From assembly GCF_003054555.1 (NCBI RefSeq), contig NZ_CP026304.1:7254001-7318000 (forward strand): a stretch of 64,000 nt of DNA, written 5' to 3'. The position numbers and the translations under genes are program-made. Within the stretch, counting starts at the first letter, position 1. Every line of letters starts with the position of its first letter. The notes under the pieces were generated by a model. That model was not told the DNA's origin. It did not search any database and saw only the letters and a program-made list of their open reading frames with translations. Of the stretch, positions 24,746-33,649 are shown piece after piece. This DNA is from Streptomyces lunaelactis. Its GTDB lineage: Bacteria > Actinomycetota > Actinomycetes > Streptomycetales > Streptomycetaceae.

Positions 24746-25548
24746 GGAAGCAGCCAATCGATCGGATGTTGCTCGGCGAGGTGGATGGCGCCGGTGGCCA
24801 GGGTCATGGAGTCGATCGCGTACGGCGGTCCCTCCGAGGACGACCAGGCGTAGCCGGACTTGGTGCCTGCCGACGGGGCGAGGCGCACCAGGACCGATAC
24901 GGGCTGGCCCTTCTGCGAGAACTGCTCGCCCAGCTGGCTGCTGCCGAGGAAGCCGGTGATCCGCTGGCGGGTCTGGGCGGTCCGGCCGACTGCCTTGACC
25001 TTGCCGCGCAGTACCCCGTACTGCTGTGTCGGTACCGACTGCACGGTGATGTCCACGGACGCGCCCACGGGCACCGTCGATCCGGAGCCGGCCGGAACGT
25101 ACAGCATGACCATCAGGGGATCGTCGGCCTCTTCCACCCGCTCCACGGCCGCGATGTCCGATCCGGTCGTGACCACGGATCCGATCGTGGCGGCCAGGGT
25201 CGTCAGCCGGCCTGCGGCGATCGTGCGGACGACGGCGCTGCCCTGGGCGGTACGGACCTTCACCAGGGGCGCGTCGGCGGGAACCCGTGCGCCTTCCTCG
25301 GCGAGTACGTCGGTGACCTGGCCCGCGACGGGGCTCTGCAGGACGTAACTGCCCTGTGCGTGGGTGAGGACGCCGGGAGCGCCGAGGGTGGACGACACGG
25401 TGCCGGTCACTGCCCAGAAGGATGCGGCGATCATCACCAGGACCGTGACGGTCAGGACGAGCCGGCCCTGCGGCCGGGCGAAGCGCACCGGCAGATCTAT
25501 TTCTTCGGGCGATTGCAGCTTGGAAAGGGCCTGTTGGCGGAACTGCAC
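24742..25548 (-). CDS. HlyD-like secretion protein of the NHLM bacteriocin system
   Basis: The 268-residue protein has a short cytoplasmic N-terminus, one TM helix (about 28-50, LVLTVTVLVMIAASFWAV), a biotinyl-lipoyl-like hairpin (QSPVAGQVTDVLAEEGARV) and a beta-barrel region. It is shorter than Gram-negative HlyD proteins, as expected for an actinomycete adaptor. It is coupled to the C39 transporter gene and lies 195 bases downstream of the precursor gene. It should link the transporter to the cell surface. Confidence 0.85.
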   Translation of the reverse strand: MQFRQQALSKLQSPEEIDLPVRFARPQGRLVLTVTVLVMIAASFWAVTGTVSSTLGAPGVLTHAQGSYVLQSPVAGQVTDVLAEEGARVPADAPLVKVRTAQGSAVVRTIAAGRLTTLAATIGSVVTTGSDIAAVERVEEADDPLMVMLYVPAGSGSTVPVGASVDITVQSVPTQQYGVLRGKVKAVGRTAQTRQRITGFLGSSQLGEQFSQKGQPVSVLVRLAPSAGTKSGYAWSSSEGPPYAIDSMTLATGAIHLAEQHPIDWLLP

Positions 25549-25623
25549 GACACTCTTCCCTCAACTGCAATGGTTTCTGTCGGGCACGCCGGAGCCCGTT
25601 GCGGGCCCGACGGTGGCGGCGAC

Positions 25624-25660
25624 CGTATGCCCCGGAACCTGGCTGGGTCCGGGGCATACG
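25624..25660 (-). terminator. attenuator-like hairpin between precursor and export genes
   Basis: CGTATGCCCCGGA and its perfect inverse form a 13-bp stem with an 11-base loop, 84 bases after the precursor stop and 76 before the HlyD start. No clear T tract follows. Partial termination here would give more precursor mRNA than transporter mRNA, a common arrangement in RiPP operons. Confidence 0.6.
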
Positions 25661-25743
25661 GCGTGGCTTGCCGGCAAGGAGGGGGGGCCGACGAAGCCGT
25701 AGTCACCGCGGGTGGCTGTGCCGCTCAGCGGCACGCGATCAGC

Positions 25744-25980
25744 TCAGAGACCGGCGACCAGGCCCGTGACGCCACCGGTGTTCAGGCCGGTGAGGCCCTC
25801 GGCCGTGCCGACGACGGAGCCGACGGTGCCGGAAGCGGCGCCCACGAGGCCGGAGACCGGGACGACCGAGTCGACGGTGCCGAGGACGGCACCGGCAGCC
25901 TGGCCCACCAGGCCACCGGACACGTTGTCCAGGTCGGCGTCGGAGATTTCCTGGGTCTGAACCTGGGGGGTGGAGTTCAT
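25744..25980 (-). CDS. double-glycine leader precursor peptide, cysteine-free Gly/Val-rich core
   Basis: The 78-residue peptide has a 23-residue leader ending EISDADLDNVSGG, the classic double-Gly site for C39 peptidases, then a 55-residue core. The core is almost entirely Gly, Val, Ala, Leu, Ser and Thr with recurrent GTV, GLV and GLT units, few charged residues and no Cys. Streptomyces peptides with this leader are often labelled type A2 lantipeptide, but without Cys no lanthionine ring can form, and no LanM, LanKC or other modifying enzyme gene is nearby. The mature product is probably a hydrophobic, unmodified or lightly modified peptide. A GGGAAGCTCCTC-type site precedes the ATG. Confidence 0.85.
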   Translation of the reverse strand: MNSTPQVQTQEISDADLDNVSGGLVGQAAGAVLGTVDSVVPVSGLVGAASGTVGSVVGTAEGLTGLNTGGVTGLVAGL

Positions 25981-26599
25981 GAGGAGCTTCCCTTCAATGG
26001 ATATCTCGAAATGGCTGCGGCCGGGCGTTCCCGAAAGGCGGTCCGGCCGCGGCAGCGGTCGTCGGATGCCCGAAGAAATCGGGAACCCTGGGGCGACTCC
26101 CGCAGTGCGAAGGATCAAAGCACGCAGGCGTGTTGCGCAGCCAGTCGGACAACTAAGGATCCGGACCGTACCCCTCCGCCGAATTACGGGACGTGCACGA
26201 GTGTCCATGGATTGGTGGCATCTTCTTCACGTTGTCGCCCGCACTGACTCCTGTCAGCCGGCGGCCCCGTGACCTCGAACAGGACATTCCCGCACCAAGG
26301 GGCTGATGGGCCAGTCAGTACGGGGCGGGTTCGTGGGAGACGGTGTGTCACCTGAGTATTCAGTGTGCAGATTCGCCGACGTGCCGCGCGCGGGGAACAT
26401 AACCCCATAACGGAGTTGCGCCGGACGCGGGGTGGAATAGGCGATTTCCTTCCGATAGCTCGACGTTTCGAGCAATGGGTGCTGCGATTGCCGTTCGCGG
26501 TGCTTTTGGCCATGGGTCGCCGGGCGCGCTCGCAGTCGCCGTCGCGGGATGGTGCCGAAGTGTTGATAGTCTGACGGTGCGTCAGGAACCGTGAGGGGC
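25981..26599. other. intergenic region with divergent promoters, no gene seen
   Basis: About 620 bases, with lower GC than its surroundings in 26330-26580, between the precursor and the secreted-protein gene. The precursor promoter should lie in the first 200 bases. A small inverted repeat, CTGAC...GTCAG, occurs at 26571-26585 just before the plus-strand gene. No reading frame has convincing codon bias. Confidence 0.4.
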
Positions 26600-27491
26600 A
26601 TGGTGAAGATGCGTGCGCGTCTGATCGGTCTGCTCGTCCTCGTGGTCGCGTGCCTGACCACCTCCCTGACCGCAGGAGGCGCACCGTCCGCCGCCGCGCC
26701 CCTCGCCGGCCCCCTCTGGTTCGACGCGCAGGCCGCTGCCTGAGGGGCCAGGTGGACCGCACTTATCTGGCAGCGGCCACCGCGTGTACCAGGCTCTGGA
26801 CTTCCGCCTCCCGGGCGCCGGCTGGTGGGCGAAGCCCGAGCAGTCGGGGCCGGTCCTGTCCGGTACGCAATGGCAGTGGGACATCTACAACGGCCGCCAC
26901 CACGAGCTCATGAACGGCAACCCCGCCAAGGTCCGGACCTCGGGCGATGCCTGGAACGACGAGGACCTGTCGGCCGTCCGCCTCGACGACTCCGGCACGC
27001 CCGTACTCCGCCAGGACGCCCGCCTGCTGGACCGGCTCTACCCCGGCGCCACCGCGGGCCGCGCGCTGGCCTTCACCTACGAGGACCGCTCCCGCGACGG
27101 CTCCGCGACGCTCACCTGGAATCCGGTCCCGACGTCACTGCCGCGGGTCTCCGAGCTCGTCGGCTCGGGCCAGTACGGCCTCCTGCTCTGGCACTCGGAC
27201 GGCACCTCCGTCCCCACCGAACTGCACCTGCCGGCGTCCTTCGACACCCCCCGGACGACGGTGATCTCCGACCTCGGCACGGCCGTCGGACCTCCCGCGT
27301 ACACACGAGGCACCCCGATAGCCGTCGCCCCCGAGCCGGGCGGGACGGGCAGCCGCCGCCTGCTGCTCACCGCGGAGAATCCGGTGGGCCTGCACTACGC
27401 ACTGGTCACCAATGGGGCGGCGGCGCCCTCGGCGGAGCTGCTGAGCGGCGCGCGGGGCGAACTGGCGGCGTGGGCGGCGGGTCGCGGCTGA
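26600..27491 (+). pseudogene. secreted protein of unknown family, frameshifted after the signal peptide
   Basis: From ATG 26600 the frame gives a signal peptide or lipoprotein signal (RLIGLLVLVVACLTTSLTAG) and continues to PLWFDAQAAA, then TGA at 26741. A second frame, shifted by one base, is open with strong codon bias and continues SGSGHRVYQALDFRLPGAG to a stop at 27491, about 235 residues. The second part has no signal and no RBS at its GTG (26784), so the two parts are most likely one gene broken by an indel near 26725-26780, or by a sequence error. The family is not recognised; the mature part is Gly/Thr/Ser-rich with no Cys. Confidence 0.55.
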
Positions 27492-27537
27492 AGTCGCCTC
27501 GGCCGGGTGCCGTTAGTCGTCCAACCGGCTGACAGGA

Positions 27538-28335
27538 TCAATCCGTGAGCGCCTGGACCAGATGAGCCACGGCGCCGGCGAGCGCGGCGAGGCCGGGACC
27601 CGCCGGGCCGCCCGGCTCACTCATGTAGACGTCCCGCCGGATCTCGATCATCAACGCGCTGACGCGGGGGTCCTTGCCGTAGAACTTCAGCGGCACATAC
27701 GTGCCGGCGAAGGGGCTGTTGATACCGGTACCACCGAAGCCGCCGAATGCCCTCTCCGCGTGGGCGAGCAGCTGCGGGGGAGTGTGGACGTCGTCGGTGC
27801 CGAGGCAGACCGGGGGCCGCGGCCCGTCGCCGTGCAGCTCGTACGGCAACGGATCGGTCGGGTACGAGTGGATGTCGATGACGACGGCACGCCCGGTGGC
27901 CGCCAGCCGCTCGTCGACCGCCGCGGTCATCGCCTCCGCGTAGGGATGGAAATAGCGGTCGATCAAGGGCTGCGGGTCCAGGTCCGGTGAGCGGAGCCGC
28001 TCGCGGTGAGTGGTGTGCGTATAGACGGCCCCCATGCCGACGGCGAGCATCTCCTCGCGCTCGTCGGGGAAGCGCTCGGGGTCGATCACCAGACGGGACA
28101 GCCCGTTGACGAACCTCCAAGGGCCCGTCGGGGCAGCCTCGGCAGCGGCGGCAGCGATCTCCGCCGTATGGGAGTCGGTGATGTGGTCGAGCTCGAGCTC
28201 GAGCGCGGGGTCGTCCAGCACGATGCTGTCACGCACCGACTCGGGAATGACCCGCGAGGAGTGCGGGACGTGAAGGATAACCGGCGAGTCGGCGGCGCCG
28301 GGAAGGAGTTGGAAGGAGTCGGGCGCGTCGTTCAT
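27538..28335 (-). CDS. N-formylglutamate amidohydrolase family protein
   Basis: The 265-residue protein has the family's metal-binding motifs: ILHVPHSSRVIP at the N-terminus (about 19-30), DHITDSHT, VIDIHSYP at about 150 and a C-terminal EIRRDVYM segment with the catalytic Arg and Glu. Enzymes of this type hydrolyse N-formyl-L-glutamate in histidine use, though distant members have other amide substrates. ATG 28335 has GAGGA at a good distance. No other hut genes are nearby, so the histidine role is not supported by context. Confidence 0.82.
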   Translation of the reverse strand: MNDAPDSFQLLPGAADSPVILHVPHSSRVIPESVRDSIVLDDPALELELDHITDSHTAEIAAAAAEAAPTGPWRFVNGLSRLVIDPERFPDEREEMLAVGMGAVYTHTTHRERLRSPDLDPQPLIDRYFHPYAEAMTAAVDERLAATGRAVVIDIHSYPTDPLPYELHGDGPRPPVCLGTDDVHTPPQLLAHAERAFGGFGGTGINSPFAGTYVPLKFYGKDPRVSALMIEIRRDVYMSEPGGPAGPGLAALAGAVAHLVQALTD

Positions 28336-28498
28336 GGTTGTCCTCATCGCCTGTCCGCGTGTCAGTACGTGCCCAGGAATCCCAGCGATGGCGGGGGTTC
28401 GCAGGCCCCCCGCGTAACCGAGGTGCAGTTCGAAACGGGCCCGGGTGGCCAGCACGTAGTATCGCGGGAGGCTGAGCAAGAGGCCGCTGCGAAGTAAG

Positions 28499-28637
28499 CC
28501 GACCGCGTTCGCCGCCTTCTCACCCATCTCCTGCTCGGGCAGGTGCCCGAGTAGGAGATGTGCGTCGGTGACCAGTGCGTCGACCAGCGCGGCGCGGGCC
28601 GTCTCGTCGTCCCAGGCGATCCTCGGGCCCGGGGGTT
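28499..28637 (-). pseudogene. fragment of an IS1182-type transposase
   Basis: The minus frame reads IAWDDETARAALVDALVTDA, then LLLGHLPEQEMGEKAANAVG, a stretch I recognise from Streptomyces IS1182-family transposases. A stop precedes it, and family similarity ends after AVGLL. Only about 46 codons remain and no terminal repeats are apparent, so it is an old remnant. The rest of 28336-28783 holds no gene I can support. Confidence 0.55.
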
Positions 28638-28783
28638 AGCTCGTACGCGGGTGGACAGATGAGGCTGTACCTCGACATTGCTGGTGCGCGCGGCACGTGG
28701 TCGAGTCGACGCTGACCATGGTCCAGTCGATCCGGCAGGACCTCCTCTGCGACTCCTTGGCCTGGCGGGCCGATACTGGTGGC

Positions 28784-29755
28784 GTGGACAGCGTGCCGCG
28801 AGTGGACATCCCAGGGCCGTACGTCGGCTCCCCGCCGCGCGGGCGGGTCGCCGCGGCGGCTACGGCCTTCCCCTGCCACGGCGTGGTCAACGAGTCGGTC
28901 CGCGTTCGGGCCGCCGCCGCGCTTCGGCCCTTTGTGGCCTGGTACACCGGCTACCGTCAGGGCGGCTTCCCGGCCGCACAGCACCGGGGGATGCCCTCGC
29001 CCTACCTGACACTGATCTTCACGCTCGATGATGTGCTCACCGTGGCCGGCCACCCTGATCCCCGACAGGCCCCGGGGAATTACGACACCCTGCTCGGCGG
29101 CCTGCACACGTCACCGGCGCTGATCACTCACGAAGGCCGGCAGTCGGGTATCCAGATCGCGCTCCACCCGCTCGGTGCGCGGGCGCTGCTCGGCCTGCCG
29201 GCCGGTGAGCTGGCCAACACCGATCTTCCCGCAGACGCCGTCCTGGGCCGCGTGTGCGGTGAGCTCCAGGCACGGCTGCAGGCGGCCGACAGCTGGCCGG
29301 AGCGCTTCGCCGTGCTGGACAAGCTGTTGCTCCGGGCGACCTCCCCCTACGGAGGCGTTCCGCCCGAGGTCGCCCGCGCCTGGCAGCTGCTGATCCGCAC
29401 CGGCGGTGCCGTACCGGTGTCGGCGCTGGCGGACGAGGTCGGCTGGAGCGGACGCCATCTGGCGGACCGCTTCCGCCGGGAGACCGGGCTCACGCCGAAG
29501 GCCGCCGCGAGGGTAGTCCGATTCGACCGCGCCCGCAGACTGCTGGCAGCCGATGCCGGTCGGTCGGAGCTTCCCCGGCTCGCCGACGTGGCTGCGAAGT
29601 GCGGCTACTTCGACCAGGCACACCTCGCGCGTGAGTTCCGCTCCCTGGCGGGCTGCGCCCCGAGCACGTGGCTGGCCGAGGAGTTCCGAAACGTCCAAGC
29701 CCCCAGCGGCGCACCAGTGGAAGGTTGGCTGCAGCAAGAGCCCAACCAGTACTGA
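28784..29755 (+). CDS. AraC-family transcriptional regulator
   Basis: A protein of about 323 residues. The N-terminal half has the DUF6597-like pattern (ALRPFVAWYTGYRQGGF, HRGMPSPYLTLIF) found in actinomycete AraC regulators. The C-terminal HTH_18 domain has WSGRHLADRFRRETGLTPKAAARVVRF and DVAAKCGYFDQAHLAREFRSLAG, the two helix-turn-helix units of the family. The GTG at 28784 is a best guess; GTG 28697 would add 29 poorly conserved residues. It probably regulates the VOC gene that starts 21 bases after its stop. Confidence 0.85.
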   Translation: MDSVPRVDIPGPYVGSPPRGRVAAAATAFPCHGVVNESVRVRAAAALRPFVAWYTGYRQGGFPAAQHRGMPSPYLTLIFTLDDVLTVAGHPDPRQAPGNYDTLLGGLHTSPALITHEGRQSGIQIALHPLGARALLGLPAGELANTDLPADAVLGRVCGELQARLQAADSWPERFAVLDKLLLRATSPYGGVPPEVARAWQLLIRTGGAVPVSALADEVGWSGRHLADRFRRETGLTPKAAARVVRFDRARRLLAADAGRSELPRLADVAAKCGYFDQAHLAREFRSLAGCAPSTWLAEEFRNVQAPSGAPVEGWLQQEPNQY

Positions 29756-29776
29756 AGGACTGGCCGAGGAGGCTTG

Positions 29777-30208
29777 GTGGACATGGACGACACGACACCG
29801 GCACCGCAGGTGTGGCCCACCCTGCGGGCCCACGATGCCCGCGCGCTGATCCGGTTTCTGATCGACGCGTTCGGATTTGAGGAGACGGTGGTCCACGGGG
29901 CGGGTGACCGAGTCGACCACGCCCAGCTGTCCTGGCCGGAAGGCGGTGGGATCATGCTCGGCTCGGCGAAGCAGGACGGCGAGGACGACGCCTGGCCGCT
30001 GCGCCCCGGAAGCATCGGCGCGTACGTGGTTACCGCCGACCCCGACGGGTTGTACGCCCGCGCGAAGGCCGCCGGCGCCGAGATCACCTCCGAGCTGCGC
30101 GAAACCGACTACGGCTCCAGAGATTTCGCCGCCCGCGATCCCGAAGGCAATCGGTGGTCGTTCGGTACCTATCGCGGGGAGCCCCGCAAGGCCGCGGATC
30201 CGGGCTGA
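29777..30208 (+). CDS. VOC (glyoxalase/bleomycin-resistance fold) protein
   Basis: A protein of about 143 residues with two beta-alpha-beta-beta-beta units. It starts VWPTLRAHDARALIRFLIDAFGF and ends SRDFAARDPEGNRWSFGTY, the usual glyoxalase-superfamily signature with DPEGN. A GAGGAGG site at 29766-29772 could serve GTG 29777 or ATG 29783. Substrate unknown. It probably shares a transcript with the AraC regulator upstream and the MmcQ-like gene downstream, a common trio in Streptomyces. Confidence 0.85.
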   Translation: MDMDDTTPAPQVWPTLRAHDARALIRFLIDAFGFEETVVHGAGDRVDHAQLSWPEGGGIMLGSAKQDGEDDAWPLRPGSIGAYVVTADPDGLYARAKAAGAEITSELRETDYGSRDFAARDPEGNRWSFGTYRGEPRKAADPG

Positions 30209-30215
30209 TCCGGCC

Positions 30216-30578
30216 ATGGCACGTTCGGCGTCGGCCCGGCTCCGGTCGATCTGCCTGGCACTCCCCGAGGCGGACGAGCGGCTCAGCCACGGGGAACCCA
30301 GCTGGTTCGCCGGGAAGAAGATGTTCGTCACCTTCTCCGACCACCACCACGACGACCGGCTCGCATTCTGGTGCGCTGCACCGGCCGGAGTTCAGGAGCA
30401 CCTGGTCGCCTCCGACCCGGTGCACTTCTTCCGCCCGCCCTACGTCGGCCACCGGGGCTGGATCGGCATCTACCTCGATGTCGCCGTCGACTGGGACCGG
30501 GTGAAGGACCTCGTTTTAGACGCCTACTGCCTGGTCGCCCCCGCGCGCTTGACCGCGGCACTGGAGGCGGAGGGCTGA
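30216..30578 (+). CDS. MmcQ/YjbR-family protein
   Basis: The 120-residue protein has the YjbR/MmcQ pattern: LALPEADERLSHGEPSWF, KKMFVTFSDHHHDD, FFRPPYVGHRGWIGIYLD and a C-terminal helix (LVAPARLTAAL). The fold resembles a double-wing DNA-binding protein, but function is unknown. It starts seven bases after the VOC stop. It carries a TTA codon (30516-30518), which may limit translation to late growth. Confidence 0.8.
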   Translation: MARSASARLRSICLALPEADERLSHGEPSWFAGKKMFVTFSDHHHDDRLAFWCAAPAGVQEHLVASDPVHFFRPPYVGHRGWIGIYLDVAVDWDRVKDLVLDAYCLVAPARLTAALEAEG

Positions 30579-30609
30579 CCAGAACCTCGCCTGGAGGAGG
30601 CCCATTCGG

Positions 30610-30876
30610 GTGGCGGACTTGTGGTCATCGCATCAAGCCGATGAGGAGAGGCCGGTGGCGCCAAAGGAGACGAAGGACCGCTCACACCAGATCACGGCGC
30701 GGAAGCCGGACAGATCCGCGCCGACCGGAACAGCGTTGCCGACAGCCGTTCTGTTCGACGCCGTCCCGCCCGCCGCGGAGAGGTCCGCTGACGTCGAACG
30801 TTTGCACCTTTCAGGTGTGACCGTTCGGCTGGGGCGGACCGGCGTAGTCCGCGCTGCCTATGGCGAACTGGCGTGA
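30610..30876 (+). CDS. small hypothetical protein
   Basis: An 88-residue frame opens at GTG 30610 with a good GGAGGAGG site nine bases upstream and lies 31 bases after the MmcQ-like gene. The sequence is Lys/Arg/Glu-rich in the first half (PKETKDRSH) and I recognise no domain. Codon bias is modest, so it may not be real. Confidence 0.3.
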   Translation: MADLWSSHQADEERPVAPKETKDRSHQITARKPDRSAPTGTALPTAVLFDAVPPAAERSADVERLHLSGVTVRLGRTGVVRAAYGELA

Positions 30877-31144
30877 TCAACGGTGCCTGGAGGAGTGCGT
30901 CGTACACCTCGGCGTCCGGTTGCTGACACCGCCGCGGGACACGCTCCGCGGGCGTCCAGGCCCCAAGAACAACCGAATTCACGCGGAGAACTGACACATC
31001 CGGACGGCATACGTGGGTGCGGGATCTGCTAAGCAGCCGCAACGTCCAACGTTTCGTACGCAGCCTCAGCTTATTACGCCGCGGTCGCGGCGCGGGCCGA
31101 CGTGCACCTCTCCAATCCCGCTCTCACTCACAGATGGGAACTCG

Positions 31145-31543
31145 ATGCGTCACAGCATGCGCCGATCCGCAACCATTCTCGCGCTCGCGGGCGCTGTAAC
31201 GGCCGGAACGATCAGCACCGCAAGCGCCTCGCCCAACGCGCCCGAGATCAGATACGGAATGACCGGATTCAAGGTGTACTGCGTCCAGGTCGGCATCAGC
31301 TATCACCAACGATCAGATGCCTGGACCTCGCAGGACGGGCAGTTCGGAAATCACACCCTGAGCCAGGTCAGGAACTTCCAGGGGGACATGGGGCTGTCCG
31401 TCGACGGCAAGGTCGGCAAAAACACCGGCAGCGAGGTTCTCTGGGGGATCGAGCACGCCAAGGTCGAGAAGAATGGACCCTGGACAACGCCCTGGGGCGT
31501 ATCGATCGACAACTGCTACCAGGTCGTGCCGAGCCACTTCTGA
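31145..31543 (+). CDS. secreted peptidoglycan-binding-like protein
   Basis: The 132-residue protein has a signal peptide (MRHSMRRSATILALAGAV, cleavage after ASA at about residue 29) and a single PG_binding_1-like repeat: GFKVYCVQVGIS, DGQFGNHTLSQVRNFQGDMG and LSVDGKVGKNTGSEV. It has two Cys that could pair outside the cell. Such small exported domains bind cell wall, often as partners of hydrolases; no catalytic domain is present here. It appears to be a single-gene unit with an AT-richer leader. Confidence 0.7.
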   Translation: MRHSMRRSATILALAGAVTAGTISTASASPNAPEIRYGMTGFKVYCVQVGISYHQRSDAWTSQDGQFGNHTLSQVRNFQGDMGLSVDGKVGKNTGSEVLWGIEHAKVEKNGPWTTPWGVSIDNCYQVVPSHF

Positions 31544-32141
31544 GTCCGACCCGGCTCACCTGGACTGTCCCATGAGCTCGGTGACCGGCGCTGACCCCAG
31601 CTCTGTTTTCCGCGACACGGCCGTCAGCACAGCGGACTCACTCACTGCGGCCGCTGCCGTACCCATTCCTGCTGTCATGGTCCACCCCACGACCGTCCCC
31701 AACCAGGACTGCATTCGCACCGGTTGGCTGACCAAGAGCTCGGCGTAGGTTGCCGTCACCGGGCGACGGCAACGACCAGCTGTCCCGCCGCATTTCAGTT
31801 GGCAGGTAACGGGCCTCTGCCCTGCACAGAGCCACCGCTCAGCTTGTCATTCAGCCCTCATACACAGCTTCTTAGCGCCGCTGGCCACCAGTACAGCCTG
31901 CTGGCCTGGTACTCCCGGCGTGCTCGGCGCCGGGCCTTCGACGGCCGACCCGAAACCAAGGAGGACGAGGCCCGGGGCGACACACCGACCGGCACGAGTA
32001 GTCGCTGGTGGGCGACCCTGGAGACGTGGCCCAACAGGCATCACTGGGTGCCCGGCCGCGGCCTGACGCGGCGTGATGCACCGCGGTCACTCCGGAGGCA
32101 GGTAGGCCGCCGAAGTGGCCGCAGCGCACGGATCGTTGGCG
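31544..32141. other. intergenic region, no gene seen
   Basis: Nearly 600 bases between convergent genes. Several short frames exist but none has Streptomyces codon bias or a recognisable motif. No strong terminator hairpin was found by eye. Confidence 0.35.
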
Positions 32142-33476
32142 TCAGCCGACGATCCGCTCCACGGCCCAGTCGGCCAGCGTCTCGGTGACCTGGCTGTGCT
32201 CGGTGTTCTTGGTGTCGCACTTGAACTCGTCGAGCATGCTCTTCTCGGCGGGCAGTGACTCGATGTCCTCGTAAGGGTTCACGTTCCATGTGACCGGGTC
32301 GAAGTCCAGCGCTACCGCGCTCACCGCCGGGACGAAGCAGCCGCTGCGGTATTCCTGCGGGATCTCGGCCCTGAGCGCGTCGGCGATCATGCCGAAGGAG
32401 GCGAGACTGCCGCCGGGCGCGCCGTCGAGGGCGGGTACGTGGGAGGTGTTGCCGCGGCGTACCTGGCCCAGTGCCTTCATCTCGCCGATCGGCTGGCGCT
32501 CGCCGGCGTTGGGCTGGAAGCGGGCCGTCGCGGCGGCGACCAGCGGCAGCCGCCAGTCGAACACCGTCTCGCCGGGCGGCAGGTCGCGGCCGGTGCCGGT
32601 GCCGGTGCCGTTGGCCACGCCCAGCTTGCGGGGCCGCACCGGGAACTGGCCGTACTGCTCCAGCTCCGCCAGGAACTGCTTGCGGAGTTCGCTGGTGGTG
32701 GCGACAGGGCCGGAGTACTTGGCATTCTCGACCCAGGCCCACAGCAGCTGCTGGGCTGCGGGGCTCCTGATCAGGTCGGCCTGCTTGGGCGCGTCGGGGT
32801 TGCCGGTGGGGAAGGACTCGAAGAAGTAGGCCATCTGCTGGAGCACCAGCGGGATCCACGCCCCGTTGTGGGGGGTGTCCCAGGAGATGTAGGTCTCGGT
32901 CTGGTGGTCCATGCCCTGGTGCTCCATCTCGGCGAGGGCATAGCGGGTGATCATGCCGCCCATGCTCACTCCGCCCACGATCAGCGGGGTATCACCCTGC
33001 TTCTCGATGATGGCCTGCTGGATGGCGCTGATCACCACACCGGCGTTCGCCTGGATGTAGGTGTGCCGCTGCTCGAAGCCGACCAGGACGACGTCGATGC
33101 CCGCGGCGAGCAGCTGGTCGAGGAAGCCGGGCTTGCCCTTCTTGTAGGGCGCGTTGAAGTGCTCCCACAGCCCCGGCAGATCGCTGGGGCCGTAGTTGAA
33201 GCCGTCCGCGAAGATGAAGGGCCGCTCCAGGCTCTTGCGCCCGTTGGCCAAGTACACCGCCGCTGATCCGGTCGCGACCTCGCGTCGGTACGGCCGGGCG
33301 GACCGCAGCTCCCAGATCCTCGGCTTCCGATCCTCGGTGCGGGTCGCACGCGCCGGGCTCGCGAACCAGACGCTCGGCTCCAGCGCCCCGGCGAGCGTCG
33401 CCGATGCCTCGGCCGGGGGCTTCCCTTCATCCTGCTTCGCCGTCAACTCGACGTCGATCCTGGCTTCCTGTGCCAT
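32142..33476 (-). CDS. alpha/beta-hydrolase, lipase or PGAP1-like esterase
   Basis: The 444-residue protein has the nucleophile elbow GVSMGG (about residue 177) preceded by a hydrophobic strand, an oxyanion region PFIFADGFNYGPSD and SWDTPHNGAW, a segment typical of triacylglycerol-lipase and PGAP1-like hydrolases. No signal peptide is seen at either candidate start (33476 or 33500), so it may be cytoplasmic or exported by another route. ATG 33476 has GAGG at a fair distance. It seems monocistronic. The substrate is unknown; a lipid ester is likely. Confidence 0.72.
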   Translation of the reverse strand: MAQEARIDVELTAKQDEGKPPAEASATLAGALEPSVWFASPARATRTEDRKPRIWELRSARPYRREVATGSAAVYLANGRKSLERPFIFADGFNYGPSDLPGLWEHFNAPYKKGKPGFLDQLLAAGIDVVLVGFEQRHTYIQANAGVVISAIQQAIIEKQGDTPLIVGGVSMGGMITRYALAEMEHQGMDHQTETYISWDTPHNGAWIPLVLQQMAYFFESFPTGNPDAPKQADLIRSPAAQQLLWAWVENAKYSGPVATTSELRKQFLAELEQYGQFPVRPRKLGVANGTGTGTGRDLPPGETVFDWRLPLVAAATARFQPNAGERQPIGEMKALGQVRRGNTSHVPALDGAPGGSLASFGMIADALRAEIPQEYRSGCFVPAVSAVALDFDPVTWNVNPYEDIESLPAEKSMLDEFKCDTKNTEHSQVTETLADWAVERIVG

Positions 33477-33649
33477 GACTACCGCCTCTGCTCTCATGGA
33501 CGTGCCGCTCGACGTGCACAGCAGTTGCACCGTGCCCACATGCGATTGGGCAGGGCAGTGCATTGGAGTTGCCGCCAACCCCGGCACGTACTCAGGGCTC
33601 CATCCGCGTTGTAACTGACTGTAACAGCTTAGTAACCTAGCGTGTCATC

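Noticed and set aside
25744..25980. Lanthipeptide assignment for the precursor
   Set aside because: The core has no Cys and no lanthionine synthetase gene is nearby, so ring formation is not possible.
31724..32188. Open frame of 154 codons between the wall-binding protein and lipase genes
   Set aside because: Arg/Thr/Ser-rich with poor codon bias and no RBS or motif.
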